Position numbers and translations under genes: made by a program. This document shows positions 32,201-41,702 of a DNA stretch of 44,562 nucleotides, piece by piece. The stretch lies in NCBI GenBank assembly GCA_045106735.1, contig JBGCEZ010000043.1, positions 1-44,562 of the forward strand, read 5' to 3'. The notes beneath the pieces were generated by a model that worked only from the letters and a program-made list of their open reading frames with translations, was not told the DNA's origin and made no database searches. This DNA is from JBGCEZ01 sp045106735 (GTDB taxonomy: Bacteria; Planctomycetota; Phycisphaerae; Phycisphaerales; SM1A02). The number at the start of each line of letters is the position of its first letter. Position 1 is the stretch's first letter.

Positions 32201-34177
32201 CTCGACGAATTGGCCTCGGCCGGCGGCCATCCGATCAGTGGCCGGTTGTCGGCCGCGGTTCGGGCGCGCGAACTTGACGGTTGGATTGCCGTGCGGGCCG
32301 AGATTGAACGCCTGCACGATGATGCGGCGACGCTGGAGGATGCCCACCGCCACCTGGACGATGTGGTCCCGGCCCTCGACCGCGTCGCCGATGCGGTGGC
32401 CGACGATCCGGAAGACGCGGCGTGGGACGAGCGACTCGGCGACATCCTGCCGGCCGCCGGATGGGCCCGGGCCGAAGCCTGGCTGCTCCGCCGCATCGAA
32501 GACGACGAACTCGAATCGCGCCAGCGGCGGGCCGCCGCGCTCCGCGCCGAGCACGAGCGGGCCACCGGCGACCTGGCCGCCGCCCGTGCGTGGCTTGCGG
32601 CCCGCGCATCACTCGATGAAGAGGCCCGGCGCGTGTTGCAGGCGTGGGTGTTGGCCAATCGCAATCTGGGCCGCGGGACCGGACGCCATGCGGCGCGCCG
32701 GCGGCGGGCGGCCCGTGAACTGCTCGGTCGCTGCCGGTCGGCGGTGCCGGCGTGGGTGATGCCGGTGTACCGCGTGCTCGAACAGGTCACGCCGGAGCCG
32801 GAGGCATTCGACGCGGTGATCGTCGACGAAGCCTCGCAGTGCGGCCTGGAAGCCACGCTGCTTTCGTGGCTGGCCGGGCGGCTGATCGTCGTCGGCGACG
32901 ATGAACAGATCAGTCCCACGGTCATCATCGACCGCGAACCCTTGTACGAACTGGCCCGCGAGCATCTCGGGTCGGACCCACTGGCCGCGGTGCTCGAGCC
33001 GGACACCAGCCTGTTTGACCTCGGCCGCGTCTGGTTCGACGAACCGGTGCGACTGCGCGAGCATTTTCGCTGCATGCCCGAGATCATTGGCTTCAGCGAC
33101 CGGCTCGCGTACGAGGGCCAGCTCATTCCGCTGCGTCCGGCCCCGCCCGACCGGCTCGACCCGGTGCGGACGCTGCACGTGCCGGCGGGCGTGCGCGTCG
33201 GCCGGACCGGCGACGTCACCAATCCGCCCGAGGCGGCGGCCATGGTCGAAGCGATCGTGCGCTGCCACGAAGATCCGCGCTACGCCGGCCGGACGTTCGG
33301 CGTCGTCAGCCTCTTGGGTGAACGGCAAGCCACGCTCGTCGAGTCGATGCTCGCCCGCACCATCGGCCCCGAGGCGATGGAAGCCCGTCGGATCATTTGC
33401 GGTGATGCGTACAGCTTTCAGGGCGACGAGCGCGATGTCATGTTCCTGGGATTGGTTGCGGCAACCCAGACCGGCGAGGGCGAACCGGCCCGCGTGACCG
33501 CGCTGGTGCGGCGCGACGCGCGGCAGCGATTCAACGTCGCCGTCAGCCGGGCGCGCGACCAACTGTGGTTGGTGCACTCAGTCGAGCTCGAAGATCTTCG
33601 CAATCCGGACGACGTGCGGCGCCGGTTGCTCGAATATTGCCTGAGTCCCGAGGGTCCCACGGCTCCGGAACCGCCCGACGATGCAGAACTGGCGGCGCGG
33701 ATGGTCGATCTGGATCCGCTGCAGGATCCGCCGCCCTCGCCCTTTGCCGGGTGGCTGGAAGTCGAGGTGTACCGGGCGATTCGGCGCCGCGCGTTCACCG
33801 TGCTGCCGGGGCATCCCGTCGCCGGTCACCGCTTGGACTTGGTGGTGACCGACGGGCGACGCATGGTGGCGATCGAGTGCGCGGACGATGGGCCGCGTAC
33901 CCGCGACGCGGTGCTGTCGGAACTGCGGCACCGCCGGCGGTTGGAACGCGTGGGGTGGTCGATCGCCGGCGTGTCGGGTGTGCACTACCACCTTGATCCG
34001 GATTCAGCCATGGCCCGGGTCTGGGCGGCGACCGATCGGGCGGGCATCGCGATGGCCGATGGCGGCGGCGATGGCGGCGGTGATGGCGAGAGCGGCGGGA
34101 GTGGTGGCGGCAGTGAACGCGTGGGCCAGGCCGACGGCGGGCCAGCCGACGAATCGATCGACGCAGACGGCGGGTGA
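29201..34177 (+). CDS. Large SF1 (Upf1-like) helicase with C-terminal DUF559/MTES_1575-like nuclease
   Basis: Predicted 1658 residues from ATG 29201, with GGAG 9 nt upstream. Helicase motifs: GPPGTGK at 524-530, DEASQC at 1209-1214, VVGDDEQISP, LREHFRCMPEIIGFS, DAYSFQGDERDVMFLG and VAVSRARDQLW around 1446-1456. About 680 mostly helical, Glu/Arg-rich residues separate Walker A and B, probably a coiled-coil insert. The C-terminal domain (~1515-1610) has HRLDLVV (Asp1546) and MVAIECAD (Glu1559), the core of a DUF559/MTES_1575 endonuclease, so the nuclease looks active. The first ~100 residues and a stretch near 220-250 are repeat-derived and acidic. Similar helicase-nuclease proteins occur in phage defence, but no partner or mobile element lies nearby. 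Confidence 0.88.
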   Translation: MDHTDPSAASESTPPSPSDAAAPAAGAPESAVDAAGETAGELAAELAGEPSGESGSEPVAESPMASDPVRARALGLFSLIRDHARLRTPARLDVEREPACVWLGDLPRTPSSRVWVSATHDASGDSSATGSTTASTSGDSARDSADDLAGDPVWIRLEKLDEPTCPPPPPNVANWIDPPWPFDPEHAPVTRGFAREDAVASEGGPLDGGKVDAPEAAADTDADTDMAADTAADAAADAAADAAADAAGGPPPDVLAALDQFVTGAWASWAKSHAAWREHDAAYTELFAIAQAARRREEDLELVVGLGLLSWDIPGGEAVRRHLATVPVAIDFDAETGRLSVLPSPDPASAELDMLPPAERPAEWPELVAEAAAMLAEPPVDAAGLDTLFRQAANALGGGRGRWQPNLARPPVSERSDRPDVTLAPALILQRRERGLLVTRAEEVVEQIEAGAPLPPVVSDIVQGAGAGAGAGSPSGQPAGSSVDPSAETVEPSPVDVLFPLPANDEQFAIMQRLDRGRGVLVQGPPGTGKTHTIANLVCHLLAEGKRVLVTAQSPRALAVLRDKLPEDLRPLCIALLGNDGRAMDELGQSVAAIVERCEQPAADDERRADAAAERRRELQAELDAIDAQVTSDTMARRQPVAVDGSTYRGTPEAIARAVAADRERFAWLAAAGAGDLAAVADADLEGSAESMGTARELLLELGPDRRAEVDGVTLPVLADLPDIADVRDAIERERNAAARLEVLAATTPEGPDPDDIDGAGAHELESSLSMLLRRRSEIESRSSAWLESAMDDVLRGEDEPWRERRRIAAGHADEITALIGPVEDRELTIPAEIDRSSVRVAAEDLLHRLERGGSIGGIARLINPSVRRARSIMDRVRVDSRPADTPESLRSLLESLEVEQRMQKLDAYLRDLVRPTPGPLRLRFAGLTATLEDLGRLDQLAAARATAEKDVTRFAATWLLPPEWTSRASVEGWRGSAAHRVASATVELERQRVDELAGQLDELASAGGHPISGRLSAAVRARELDGWIAVRAEIERLHDDAATLEDAHRHLDDVVPALDRVADAVADDPEDAAWDERLGDILPAAGWARAEAWLLRRIEDDELESRQRRAAALRAEHERATGDLAAARAWLAARASLDEEARRVLQAWVLANRNLGRGTGRHAARRRRAARELLGRCRSAVPAWVMPVYRVLEQVTPEPEAFDAVIVDEASQCGLEATLLSWLAGRLIVVGDDEQISPTVIIDREPLYELAREHLGSDPLAAVLEPDTSLFDLGRVWFDEPVRLREHFRCMPEIIGFSDRLAYEGQLIPLRPAPPDRLDPVRTLHVPAGVRVGRTGDVTNPPEAAAMVEAIVRCHEDPRYAGRTFGVVSLLGERQATLVESMLARTIGPEAMEARRIICGDAYSFQGDERDVMFLGLVAATQTGEGEPARVTALVRRDARQRFNVAVSRARDQLWLVHSVELEDLRNPDDVRRRLLEYCLSPEGPTAPEPPDDAELAARMVDLDPLQDPPPSPFAGWLEVEVYRAIRRRAFTVLPGHPVAGHRLDLVVTDGRRMVAIECADDGPRTRDAVLSELRHRRRLERVGWSIAGVSGVHYHLDPDSAMARVWAATDRAGIAMADGGGDGGGDGESGGSGGGSERVGQADGGPADESIDADGG
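29309..29380 (+). repeat. In-frame 12-bp tandem repeat at helicase N-terminus
   Basis: Six consecutive 12-bp units of the GAACTGGCCGGC family encode Glu-Leu-Ala-Gly-like tetrapeptides. A closely related unit (GAGTTGGCCGGC) forms the array at 37361-37444 in another gene on the other strand. Confidence 0.85.
29891..29938 (+). repeat. In-frame 12-bp tandem repeat in helicase
   Basis: Four copies of GCCGCGGACGC(T/C) encode Ala-Ala-Asp-Ala repeats in an acidic linker before the first folded region. Confidence 0.85.
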
Positions 34178-34192
34178 ACCGGCGGACTTGAG

Positions 34193-34322
34193 CGGCGCGT
34201 TCGTTCGGCGCGTTCGTCCGGCGCGTTCATTCGGCGCGGTCGTTCGGCGCACTCGCTCGGCGAACTTGCTCGGTGCGATCCTTCGGTGCGCTGACTCGGC
34301 GTGCTCGTTCAGCCGATCCATT
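34193..34322. repeat. 13-bp degenerate tandem repeat, ten copies
   Basis: Ten consecutive 13-bp units based on CGGCGCGTTCGTT fill almost the whole gap between the convergent helicase and LOG-family genes. Units 1-5 are close to consensus, and units 6-10 become progressively degenerate towards the right end. The array contains no spacers, so it is not a CRISPR. The 13-bp period shifts the reading frame each unit, so the array is not coding. Confidence 0.88.
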
Positions 34323-34330
34323 CCACGCGA

Positions 34331-35215
34331 TCAGCGCGTCGCCACCGGCCGTTCGCCCAACATCCGCGATGGACGCGGTCCGCTCGTCCAGCCGTCGGCG
34401 AATCGGGCTCGGTACCCCTCGATCACGTGGGCGACGGCTTCTTCGGGCGAGTCGGTCAGCCGGGCGTACTCGATGTCTTCCGGGGCGATCGTGCCGGCAT
34501 CAAGGAAGCGGTCGCGGATCGCCTCCAGGATCGGGCCGTAGAACTCGGTGCCCATGAGCACCACCGGGAACTGCATGATCTTGCCGGTTTGGATCAGCGT
34601 GCCGACTTCAAAGAGCTCGTCCATCGTGCCGAAGCCGCCGGGCATGACGACGAAGGCGTAGCTGTACTTGACGAGCATGACCTTGCGCACAAAGAAGTAG
34701 CGGAAGTCGACCCAACGATCGAGGTACGGATTTCCCGATTGCTCGTGCGGCAATTCAATATTACATCCGATGGAGCGGCCCCCGGCTTCGCGGGCGCCGC
34801 GGTTGGCCGCTTCCATGATGCCCGGGCCACCGCCGGTCATCACGGTGAATCCGGCGCGGGCGAGGGCGCCGCCGGTCTCGCGACCGAGCTCGTACCAGGG
34901 ATTGCCTTCCTTGAACCGGGCCGATCCAAAGACCGTCACCGCCGGGCCGACGAAGTGCAGCGCGCGGAAACCGCGGATGAACTCCCGGGTGATGCGCACG
35001 AGCCGGGCGGCTTCTTCCAATCGGCCGCGTGGGCCGGCCAGGAGACGGCGCAGGTCGCCGTCGTGGGCCGCGTCGGACGCCGGCGGGGTCCGTGGGATCG
35101 CCGCGGGGTGCTCGCGGGGGTCGGGGGGGCTGTGGGGGCCGGGGCGGCCCGGGGCGTCCGAGGCCCGGGGTGCAGTGGAATCGGGCGTTGGGGCGTCGGG
35201 CGTGGGCTGGGTCAC
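34331..35215 (-). CDS. LOG family protein (TIGR00730-type Rossmann fold)
   Basis: Predicted 294 residues from a GTG that overlaps the stop of the sigma-54 activator (GTGA, 35212-35215). The two LOG hallmarks are present: GGGPGIMEAANRGAREAGG and MPGGFGTMDELFE. The family includes phosphoribohydrolases that release adenine-type bases from nucleoside monophosphates (cytokinin LOG enzymes), and many bacterial members have unknown substrates. The first ~55 residues are a Pro/Ala/Asp-rich leader. The block IELPHEQSGNPYLDRWVDFRYFFVRKVMLVKYSYAFV is typical of the large bacterial subgroup. Coupling to the regulator is curious and may only reflect compact gene packing. Confidence 0.9.
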   Translation of the reverse strand: MTQPTPDAPTPDSTAPRASDAPGRPGPHSPPDPREHPAAIPRTPPASDAAHDGDLRRLLAGPRGRLEEAARLVRITREFIRGFRALHFVGPAVTVFGSARFKEGNPWYELGRETGGALARAGFTVMTGGGPGIMEAANRGAREAGGRSIGCNIELPHEQSGNPYLDRWVDFRYFFVRKVMLVKYSYAFVVMPGGFGTMDELFEVGTLIQTGKIMQFPVVLMGTEFYGPILEAIRDRFLDAGTIAPEDIEYARLTDSPEEAVAHVIEGYRARFADGWTSGPRPSRMLGERPVATR

Positions 35216-37548
35216 GGGCTGGTCTCGGTCGATTGGTGGCGGCGGAGTTGGCGGTAGAGCGTGCTGCGGGCGATGCCAAGGCGACGGGCGGCGGCGCTCA
35301 TGTTCCCGTGGCAGTGGGCGATGGCGTGGTGCAAGGCCGCGCTGGTGAGTTCATCCAGACGTGCGGGGTCCGGATGGGCCGCGCCGGCGAGATGGTCGCC
35401 AGCGCCGGCCGGCGTGTCCGGCATCGAATCGAACCCGTGGCGGGCTTGGGCGACGGCCGTCCGAATGTCTTCTGGCAGCAGGTCCGGGCCGAGGATGGAA
35501 CGACCTTCGCCGAGCACGAGCGCTTGGTGCAGGGCCGAGCGCAGCTCGCGCACGTTGCCGGGCCACGCGAATCGCCGGACCACTTGGGCGGCTTCGCGGG
35601 ACAAACGTGCGGGAGCGAGGCAGAACTCGGTGCACAGGCGATCGAGCAAGAAGTTGGTGAGCTCTTGGATATCGGTGCGTTCCCGCAGCGGCGGAATCGC
35701 GATACGTACGCCCTTGATGCGGTAGTAGAGATCGCGGCGGAACGTCCCGGCATCGACCATGGCCGGAAGGTCGCGCCATGTTGCGCAGATGATCCGAATG
35801 TCGGCCGTTCGCGGGACCGTTTCGCCGACGCGGTAGTAGCTGCCGTCTTCCAGAACGCGGAGCAAAGACGACTGCAAGGCCGGGCTCATCTCCGCCACTT
35901 CGTCGAGAAAGAGGCTGCCGTGTCGGGCGGCGCGGATCTTCCCTTCCGAACCGGCCGCGCAGGCTCCGGTGAACGCGCCGGGGGCGTAGCCAAAGAGCTC
36001 GCTCTCCAACAACTGTGGCGCGACCGCACCGCAGTTGATCGGCACGAACGGGCCGTGGGCCCGTGGGCTCGCGGCGTGGATCGCGCGGGCCAGGACTTCC
36101 TTGCCGGCCCCTGTTTCGGCGGTGAGCAGGATCGGCAACTCAGTCGCGCCGAATCGCTCGGCCCGAGACTGGGCCGACAGAAACGCGGAATCCGATCCGA
36201 CGACTTCGGAGGTTGGCGCGGCGTTTCCGCCGTGTCGGGCGCCGTCGAGGCTCGGGCGTCGCCGGATTCGTGCGGTGGTTGATGCGGTGGTTGATGAGGT
36301 GGTTGATGAGGTGGTTAGTGAGGTCGCGGCGGAACCGCTGGCCAGAGGGATCGCCTGGTCCGCACCGGTCGATGCATCGCGCTTGATCCAGACGAGGAGT
36401 CGCGGGTGGACCGCCGATCCGCCGATCGGAATGGCGTGGATGTGGGCGCCGGGCCCGATGGGCGATGCGAGATCGCCCGGGGTCGGAAGCGCCCGGTCTT
36501 CGGCCGCGCACTCGGCCAAGCTGGCCCAGCCGACGCCCAAGGCCTCCATCGGATCGAACGCCGGATCGACATGGTCCGAGCTTGGGCGAATGCGCGAGCC
36601 GTGGGCATCGCGGACGTCTCGATCGGCGGTCGAGGCCGTCAGCACCGCGCGGGCCGCCGCGTTGGCGTGTACCAACCGGCCAGGCGAGTCCAGCACCAAG
36701 GCGGGGTGCGCTGAGGCTTCGGCCAGGCGTGCCGCGTGATCAGCGGGCAGGACGAGCCGGGCGATCGCCGGATCCGCGCCCGCATCGAGTTCGGTTTCCA
36801 ACGCGGCGGCGGCGAGGCGCAGCCATCGTGCGGTGGGGGCGTCGTCCGCCTCCATCGGCGTGGCCGCGGCGAGGACCGCGGTCAGTGTGCGGCGACCTGT
36901 TTCGGTGTGGTCGCCGGGCAGTGGAACGGTGACCGGGACGCCGATCGTGGCGAGCGCGTGGAGTTGGCGTTCCGTGTGGGCGTCGCCGCGGACCACGACA
37001 GGCGTGCACTCGGCGATCGCCGTGCCAATGCCATTGGCGCCCCGGCACGGCTCTGACCAGTCGCGACTGGCCACCAAGCCGACGTCGTTGGCCCAACCCG
37101 CGCGTGCTTCGTCGCCGATGGTGCGCCGCACGATCCCTCGGGCGTCGGCGACGAACAGGCGGACGCTCGGGTTGAGCGCGGCCCCGTCCCGGCGGGCGAG
37201 GGCTCGAAGTCGCTGGCCGATTTGTTCGACCAGGGACGAGGTCGGCACGGCCGCATCGGGAGCGGCGCCCGGATCCCCGCGGCGAGCCCGGTCTACCCCG
37301 AACCTGCGGCACCGAGCCTGGGCGCGAAGGACAATCGGGTCCGCGGGCGGTGTGCCTGGCGAGTTGGCCGGCGAATCGGTCGACGAAGCAGCTGGCGAGT
37401 TGGCCGGCGAGTTGGCCGACGAGTTGGCCGACGAGTCGATCGACGCCGTGGCCGCTCGTTCATCGGCGCGCGTGGTCCGCTGCGGATCGGTCAATGGCGA
37501 TTCGACAGGCGGGGCTGTCGCCGGGGGCATCAAACGAAGCGTCGTCAT
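35212..37548 (-). CDS. Sigma-54-dependent activator, AcoR-like
   Basis: Predicted 778 residues; ATG 37548 has GGAGG 7 nt upstream. A GAF-type sensor region holds the AcoR-like motif RGANGIGTAIAE (169-180). The AAA+ domain has AETGAGKE (477-484), GAFTGA (524-529, contact to sigma-54), FLDEVAEM and RRDLYYRI. A Fis-type helix-turn-helix ends the protein (GNMSAAARRLGIARSTLYRQLRRH). It therefore activates sigma-54 promoters in response to a small molecule. Two repeat-derived linkers lie at residues ~37-68 and ~409-425. The divergent porin gene has a matching -24/-12 element, the most likely target. Confidence 0.93.
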   Translation of the reverse strand: MTTLRLMPPATAPPVESPLTDPQRTTRADERAATASIDSSANSSANSPANSPAASSTDSPANSPGTPPADPIVLRAQARCRRFGVDRARRGDPGAAPDAAVPTSSLVEQIGQRLRALARRDGAALNPSVRLFVADARGIVRRTIGDEARAGWANDVGLVASRDWSEPCRGANGIGTAIAECTPVVVRGDAHTERQLHALATIGVPVTVPLPGDHTETGRRTLTAVLAAATPMEADDAPTARWLRLAAAALETELDAGADPAIARLVLPADHAARLAEASAHPALVLDSPGRLVHANAAARAVLTASTADRDVRDAHGSRIRPSSDHVDPAFDPMEALGVGWASLAECAAEDRALPTPGDLASPIGPGAHIHAIPIGGSAVHPRLLVWIKRDASTGADQAIPLASGSAATSLTTSSTTSSTTASTTARIRRRPSLDGARHGGNAAPTSEVVGSDSAFLSAQSRAERFGATELPILLTAETGAGKEVLARAIHAASPRAHGPFVPINCGAVAPQLLESELFGYAPGAFTGACAAGSEGKIRAARHGSLFLDEVAEMSPALQSSLLRVLEDGSYYRVGETVPRTADIRIICATWRDLPAMVDAGTFRRDLYYRIKGVRIAIPPLRERTDIQELTNFLLDRLCTEFCLAPARLSREAAQVVRRFAWPGNVRELRSALHQALVLGEGRSILGPDLLPEDIRTAVAQARHGFDSMPDTPAGAGDHLAGAAHPDPARLDELTSAALHHAIAHCHGNMSAAARRLGIARSTLYRQLRRHQSTETSP
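36275..36322 (-). repeat. In-frame 12-bp tandem repeat in the sigma-54 activator linker
   Basis: Four 12-bp units (plus-strand reading GTGGTTGATGAG and variants) encode a Ser/Thr-rich repeat between the sensor and AAA+ domains. Confidence 0.85.
37361..37444 (-). repeat. In-frame 12-bp tandem repeat near the sigma-54 activator N-terminus
   Basis: Seven 12-bp units (plus-strand reading GAGTTGGCCGGC and variants) encode a Ser-Pro-Ala-Asn repeat on the minus strand. The unit is nearly the same as that of the helicase array at 29309-29380. Confidence 0.85.
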
Positions 37549-37581
37549 GACGATCCTCCGGGGGGAGGTGGTCGTGATGCG

Positions 37582-37606
37582 TCCGGTGACCGGAGTCCCG
37601 GACTCC
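37582..37606. promoter_or_regulatory. Two adjacent palindromes, candidate activator sites
   Basis: TCCGGTGACCGGA (37582-37594) is a perfect 6+1+6 palindrome. It is followed by GGAGTC and GACTCC arms (37592-37606, 3-nt spacer). They lie about 50-75 bp upstream of the -24/-12 element, the usual side for sigma-54 activator sites. Assignment to the divergent activator is an inference. Confidence 0.4.
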
Positions 37607-37655
37607 TTCGCCCGTCCGTGGGTGAAGGTGCGTGGGCTCGCAAAGTGTACCGCAC

Positions 37656-37671
37656 TGGGACATGTGTTGCA
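37656..37671 (+). promoter_or_regulatory. Sigma-54 (-24/-12) promoter upstream of porin
   Basis: TGGGACATGTGTTGCA matches the consensus TGGCAC-N5-TTGCA with one mismatch. The GG and GC pairs are exactly 10 nt apart. CAAAGTG (37641-37647) and CACTTTG (37670-37676) form 7-bp inverted arms around it. It points at the porin gene 200 bp downstream, and the divergent gene encodes a sigma-54 activator. Confidence 0.6.
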
Positions 37672-37756
37672 CTTTGGGGCGCATCGTGCACCGCCTTCCC
37701 GACGGTGATTGCGGCACTTGTGTTTCGGTACGCCGCTTGCTCCGCGAAGACGTACC

Positions 37757-37790
37757 CCGATCGCTGACTCGTGGACGGATCAGCGATCGG
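37757..37790 (+). other. Strong 11-bp stem-loop in porin leader
   Basis: CCGATCGCTGA (37757-37767) pairs perfectly with TCAGCGATCGG (37780-37790) over a 12-nt loop. It lies between the proposed sigma-54 promoter and the porin start, so it would be in the untranslated leader. It could stabilise the mRNA, block read-through or bind a regulator; no T tract follows. Confidence 0.55.
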
Positions 37791-37871
37791 CGCGTCACGG
37801 CACGGATGCCGACGGCGCATTCTTCGAACTCGGGCACGGCGAAATTGGTCGTGCCCCGGAGAGGTCAGGTC

Positions 37872-39203
37872 ATGACTCATCGTGCACTTTCCACCGTGGC
37901 GCTCGTCGCCACGACCACCCTCGTCGGTTCGGTGGCGTCCGCCGCGGAATCAAATGTTGACGACGCACTGCTGCAAGAGATCCAGTCCCTTCGGGCTCGG
38001 GTCGCCGAGCTTGAACGCCCGGCCGACGAATCCGCCGCCGCCCGTTCGGCGGAGATTCGGGCGATCGTCGCCGACGCCCTCGCGGACGCCGACAGCCGCA
38101 GCAGCATGCTCCAGTCCGGTGGCATGGCTGGCCACAACGGCGCCTTCCACATCGGCAGTGCCGACGGCAACTTCCGCCTGAATGTCAAGGGCGGCATGCA
38201 GATTCGTTACCTGTACTCGATGCAGGACAACAGTGGCGGCGACGACAGCGTCAGTGGGTTCGAGAACACGCGGAACCGCTTCGGATTCAGTGGTCACATC
38301 GTTGACCCGAGTTGGAAGTACAACATCTGGGGCGGCTGGAACGCATCCGGTGGCGCAGTCCTGCTCGACGCCTGGGTCCAGAAGGATCTCGGCAACGGTT
38401 GGGCCATCCGCGCTGGTCAGTTCAAGCTTCCGACGTGGCAAGAATGGTCCGTCAGCGAGATGCGGCAGCAGTTCGTCGAGCGTTCCGTCCTGGATGCTCG
38501 GTTCAGCCAGTCGTACAGCCAGGGCGTGATGGCCGCGTACCGCCAGGACAACATGCGGTTCTACGCCGCGTTCTCCGATGGTCTGCGGTCGCTCAACACC
38601 CCGTTCGCGGGTGGCACCGGCGTCGATCCGAACGGCGTCGACTATGCCCTTACCGCTCGAGCCGAGTGGCTCGTAAGTGGCGACTGGTCGAACTACAGTG
38701 ACTTCCAGAGCTTCCAAGGAGATGAGTCGACGACCGTGATCGGTGGCGGCATCCACCACCAGCGCGGTGAAAGCGGTACGGCGGCCAACGAACTCGAGAT
38801 CACCGAATTCAACCTTGACGGTTCGTTCGAATTCGGCGGGGCGAATGTTTTCGCCGCGTTCGTGTATCGCACGTACGACGACGATGCCTCCGTCGATCGC
38901 GACGAGATGGGCTTCCTCATTCAGGGTGGTTACTTCCTGTCTGACACCACCGAACTCATCGCCCGGTATGAGTACGGCGATCTGGACGGGGCTGGCGGCG
39001 CCGCCGGCGATGACCTGAGCCTCCTGACGGTCGGCGTGAATCGCTACTGGGCCAAGCACTCGCTGAAGTGGTCGACGGACCTCGGCTACGCCCTCGATCC
39101 GGTCAGCAGCACGTGGGGCAGCGCGTCGCGCGGCTTCCGCGGCGACGCGATGAACGAAGACGGACAGATCGTGCTCCGTTCGCAGCTTCAGTTGACCTTC
39201 TGA
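37872..39203 (+). CDS. Outer-membrane porin (OprO/P-like beta barrel)
   Basis: Predicted 443 residues from ATG 37872 with GAGAGGT upstream. A signal peptide (ALSTVALVATTTLVGSVASAA) is followed by a coiled-coil-prone helix (ALLQEIQSLRARVAELE, residues ~32-50). The barrel follows (FRLNVKGGMQIRYLYSMQ, WKYNIWGGWNASGGAVLLDAWVQKDLGNGWAIRAGQFKLPTW, FLIQGGYFLSDTTELIARYEYG, VGVNRYW) and ends in aromatic QLQLTF. The layout matches the phosphate-selective-porin-like group common in planctomycetes. The substrate is not known. The sigma-54 element and the activator gene upstream suggest induction by a small molecule. Confidence 0.92.
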   Translation: MTHRALSTVALVATTTLVGSVASAAESNVDDALLQEIQSLRARVAELERPADESAAARSAEIRAIVADALADADSRSSMLQSGGMAGHNGAFHIGSADGNFRLNVKGGMQIRYLYSMQDNSGGDDSVSGFENTRNRFGFSGHIVDPSWKYNIWGGWNASGGAVLLDAWVQKDLGNGWAIRAGQFKLPTWQEWSVSEMRQQFVERSVLDARFSQSYSQGVMAAYRQDNMRFYAAFSDGLRSLNTPFAGGTGVDPNGVDYALTARAEWLVSGDWSNYSDFQSFQGDESTTVIGGGIHHQRGESGTAANELEITEFNLDGSFEFGGANVFAAFVYRTYDDDASVDRDEMGFLIQGGYFLSDTTELIARYEYGDLDGAGGAAGDDLSLLTVGVNRYWAKHSLKWSTDLGYALDPVSSTWGSASRGFRGDAMNEDGQIVLRSQLQLTF

Positions 39204-39214
39204 TTTCCTCGCGG

Positions 39215-39236
39215 GCCGCCCCTCAACGGGGGCGGC
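39215..39236 (+). terminator. Terminator hairpin after porin
   Basis: GCCGCCCC (39215-39222) pairs perfectly with GGGGCGGC (39229-39236) over a 6-nt loop, 11 bp after the porin stop codon. TCGTCTT follows, a weak T tract. It would separate porin and acs transcripts, at least in part. Confidence 0.65.
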
Positions 39237-39245
39237 TCGTCTTCC

Positions 39246-39557
39246 GCCGATCTTGGCGGGCGTGGCCGCGTCGCGGCCGGGGCCTCGCGTGGCCCGGCCA
39301 CCGCCGAGCAGTCCGGTGCGCTCCTTCGTTCGGGCCGCTGCCACCCACAGTTCGTTCATCGACCGGCTCTCCCGGTCCGTCCACCCCTCGGACGCCCGCC
39401 GGAAGGATCCGGTGGGCGTCCGGTTCGGCCGGATGGCGTACGCTGTGCACGTCAACCAAATGAGCCCGGCGGGAGATTCGCCCCTCGCCCTTCGGTCAAC
39501 GGCTTTCAGCCCTCGGCCATACGGGGGCGTTCCCGCACCACCAGGGAAGCAAGTGCA
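39246..39557. other. Gap between porin and acs, no gene seen
   Basis: Short frames on both strands have irregular, Arg/Pro-rich translations and no recognised motif. No second -24/-12 element is visible. The acs ribosome site (AGGGAAG) is at its right end. Confidence 0.55.
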
Positions 39558-41564
<2,007 letters not shown>

Positions 41565-41623
41565 CGCCGCGGGAGAGATGGCCCGCTCGGCAACGGCGGG
41601 GCGAGCCTCCAGCCGCGAGCGAC

Positions 41624-41679
41624 GGGCCGCGGGCCGCGGGCTGCGGACTGCGGGCCGCGGGCCGCGGACTGCGGGCCAA
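41624..41679. repeat. 7-bp tandem repeat, seven to eight copies
   Basis: Units of GGGCCGC, GGGCTGC and GGACTGC follow each other without gaps in the 138-bp space between the convergent acs and ABC exporter genes. This is another short GC-rich array. Confidence 0.85.
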
Positions 41680-41702
41680 GGCGGGCGGCCCGCCGGATCG
41701 AA

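Noticed and set aside
30218..33243. Two long minus-strand frames (778 and 700 residues)
   Set aside because: Both are antisense to the helicase, whose motifs are all in the plus frame; the minus translations are Ser/Arg- or His-rich.
34193..34322. CRISPR array
   Set aside because: The 13-bp units are directly adjacent, without unique spacers, and no cas gene is present.
29201..35215. Helicase and LOG-family gene as one defence operon
   Set aside because: The genes are convergent, separated by a repeat array, and the LOG gene is coupled to the sigma-54 activator instead.
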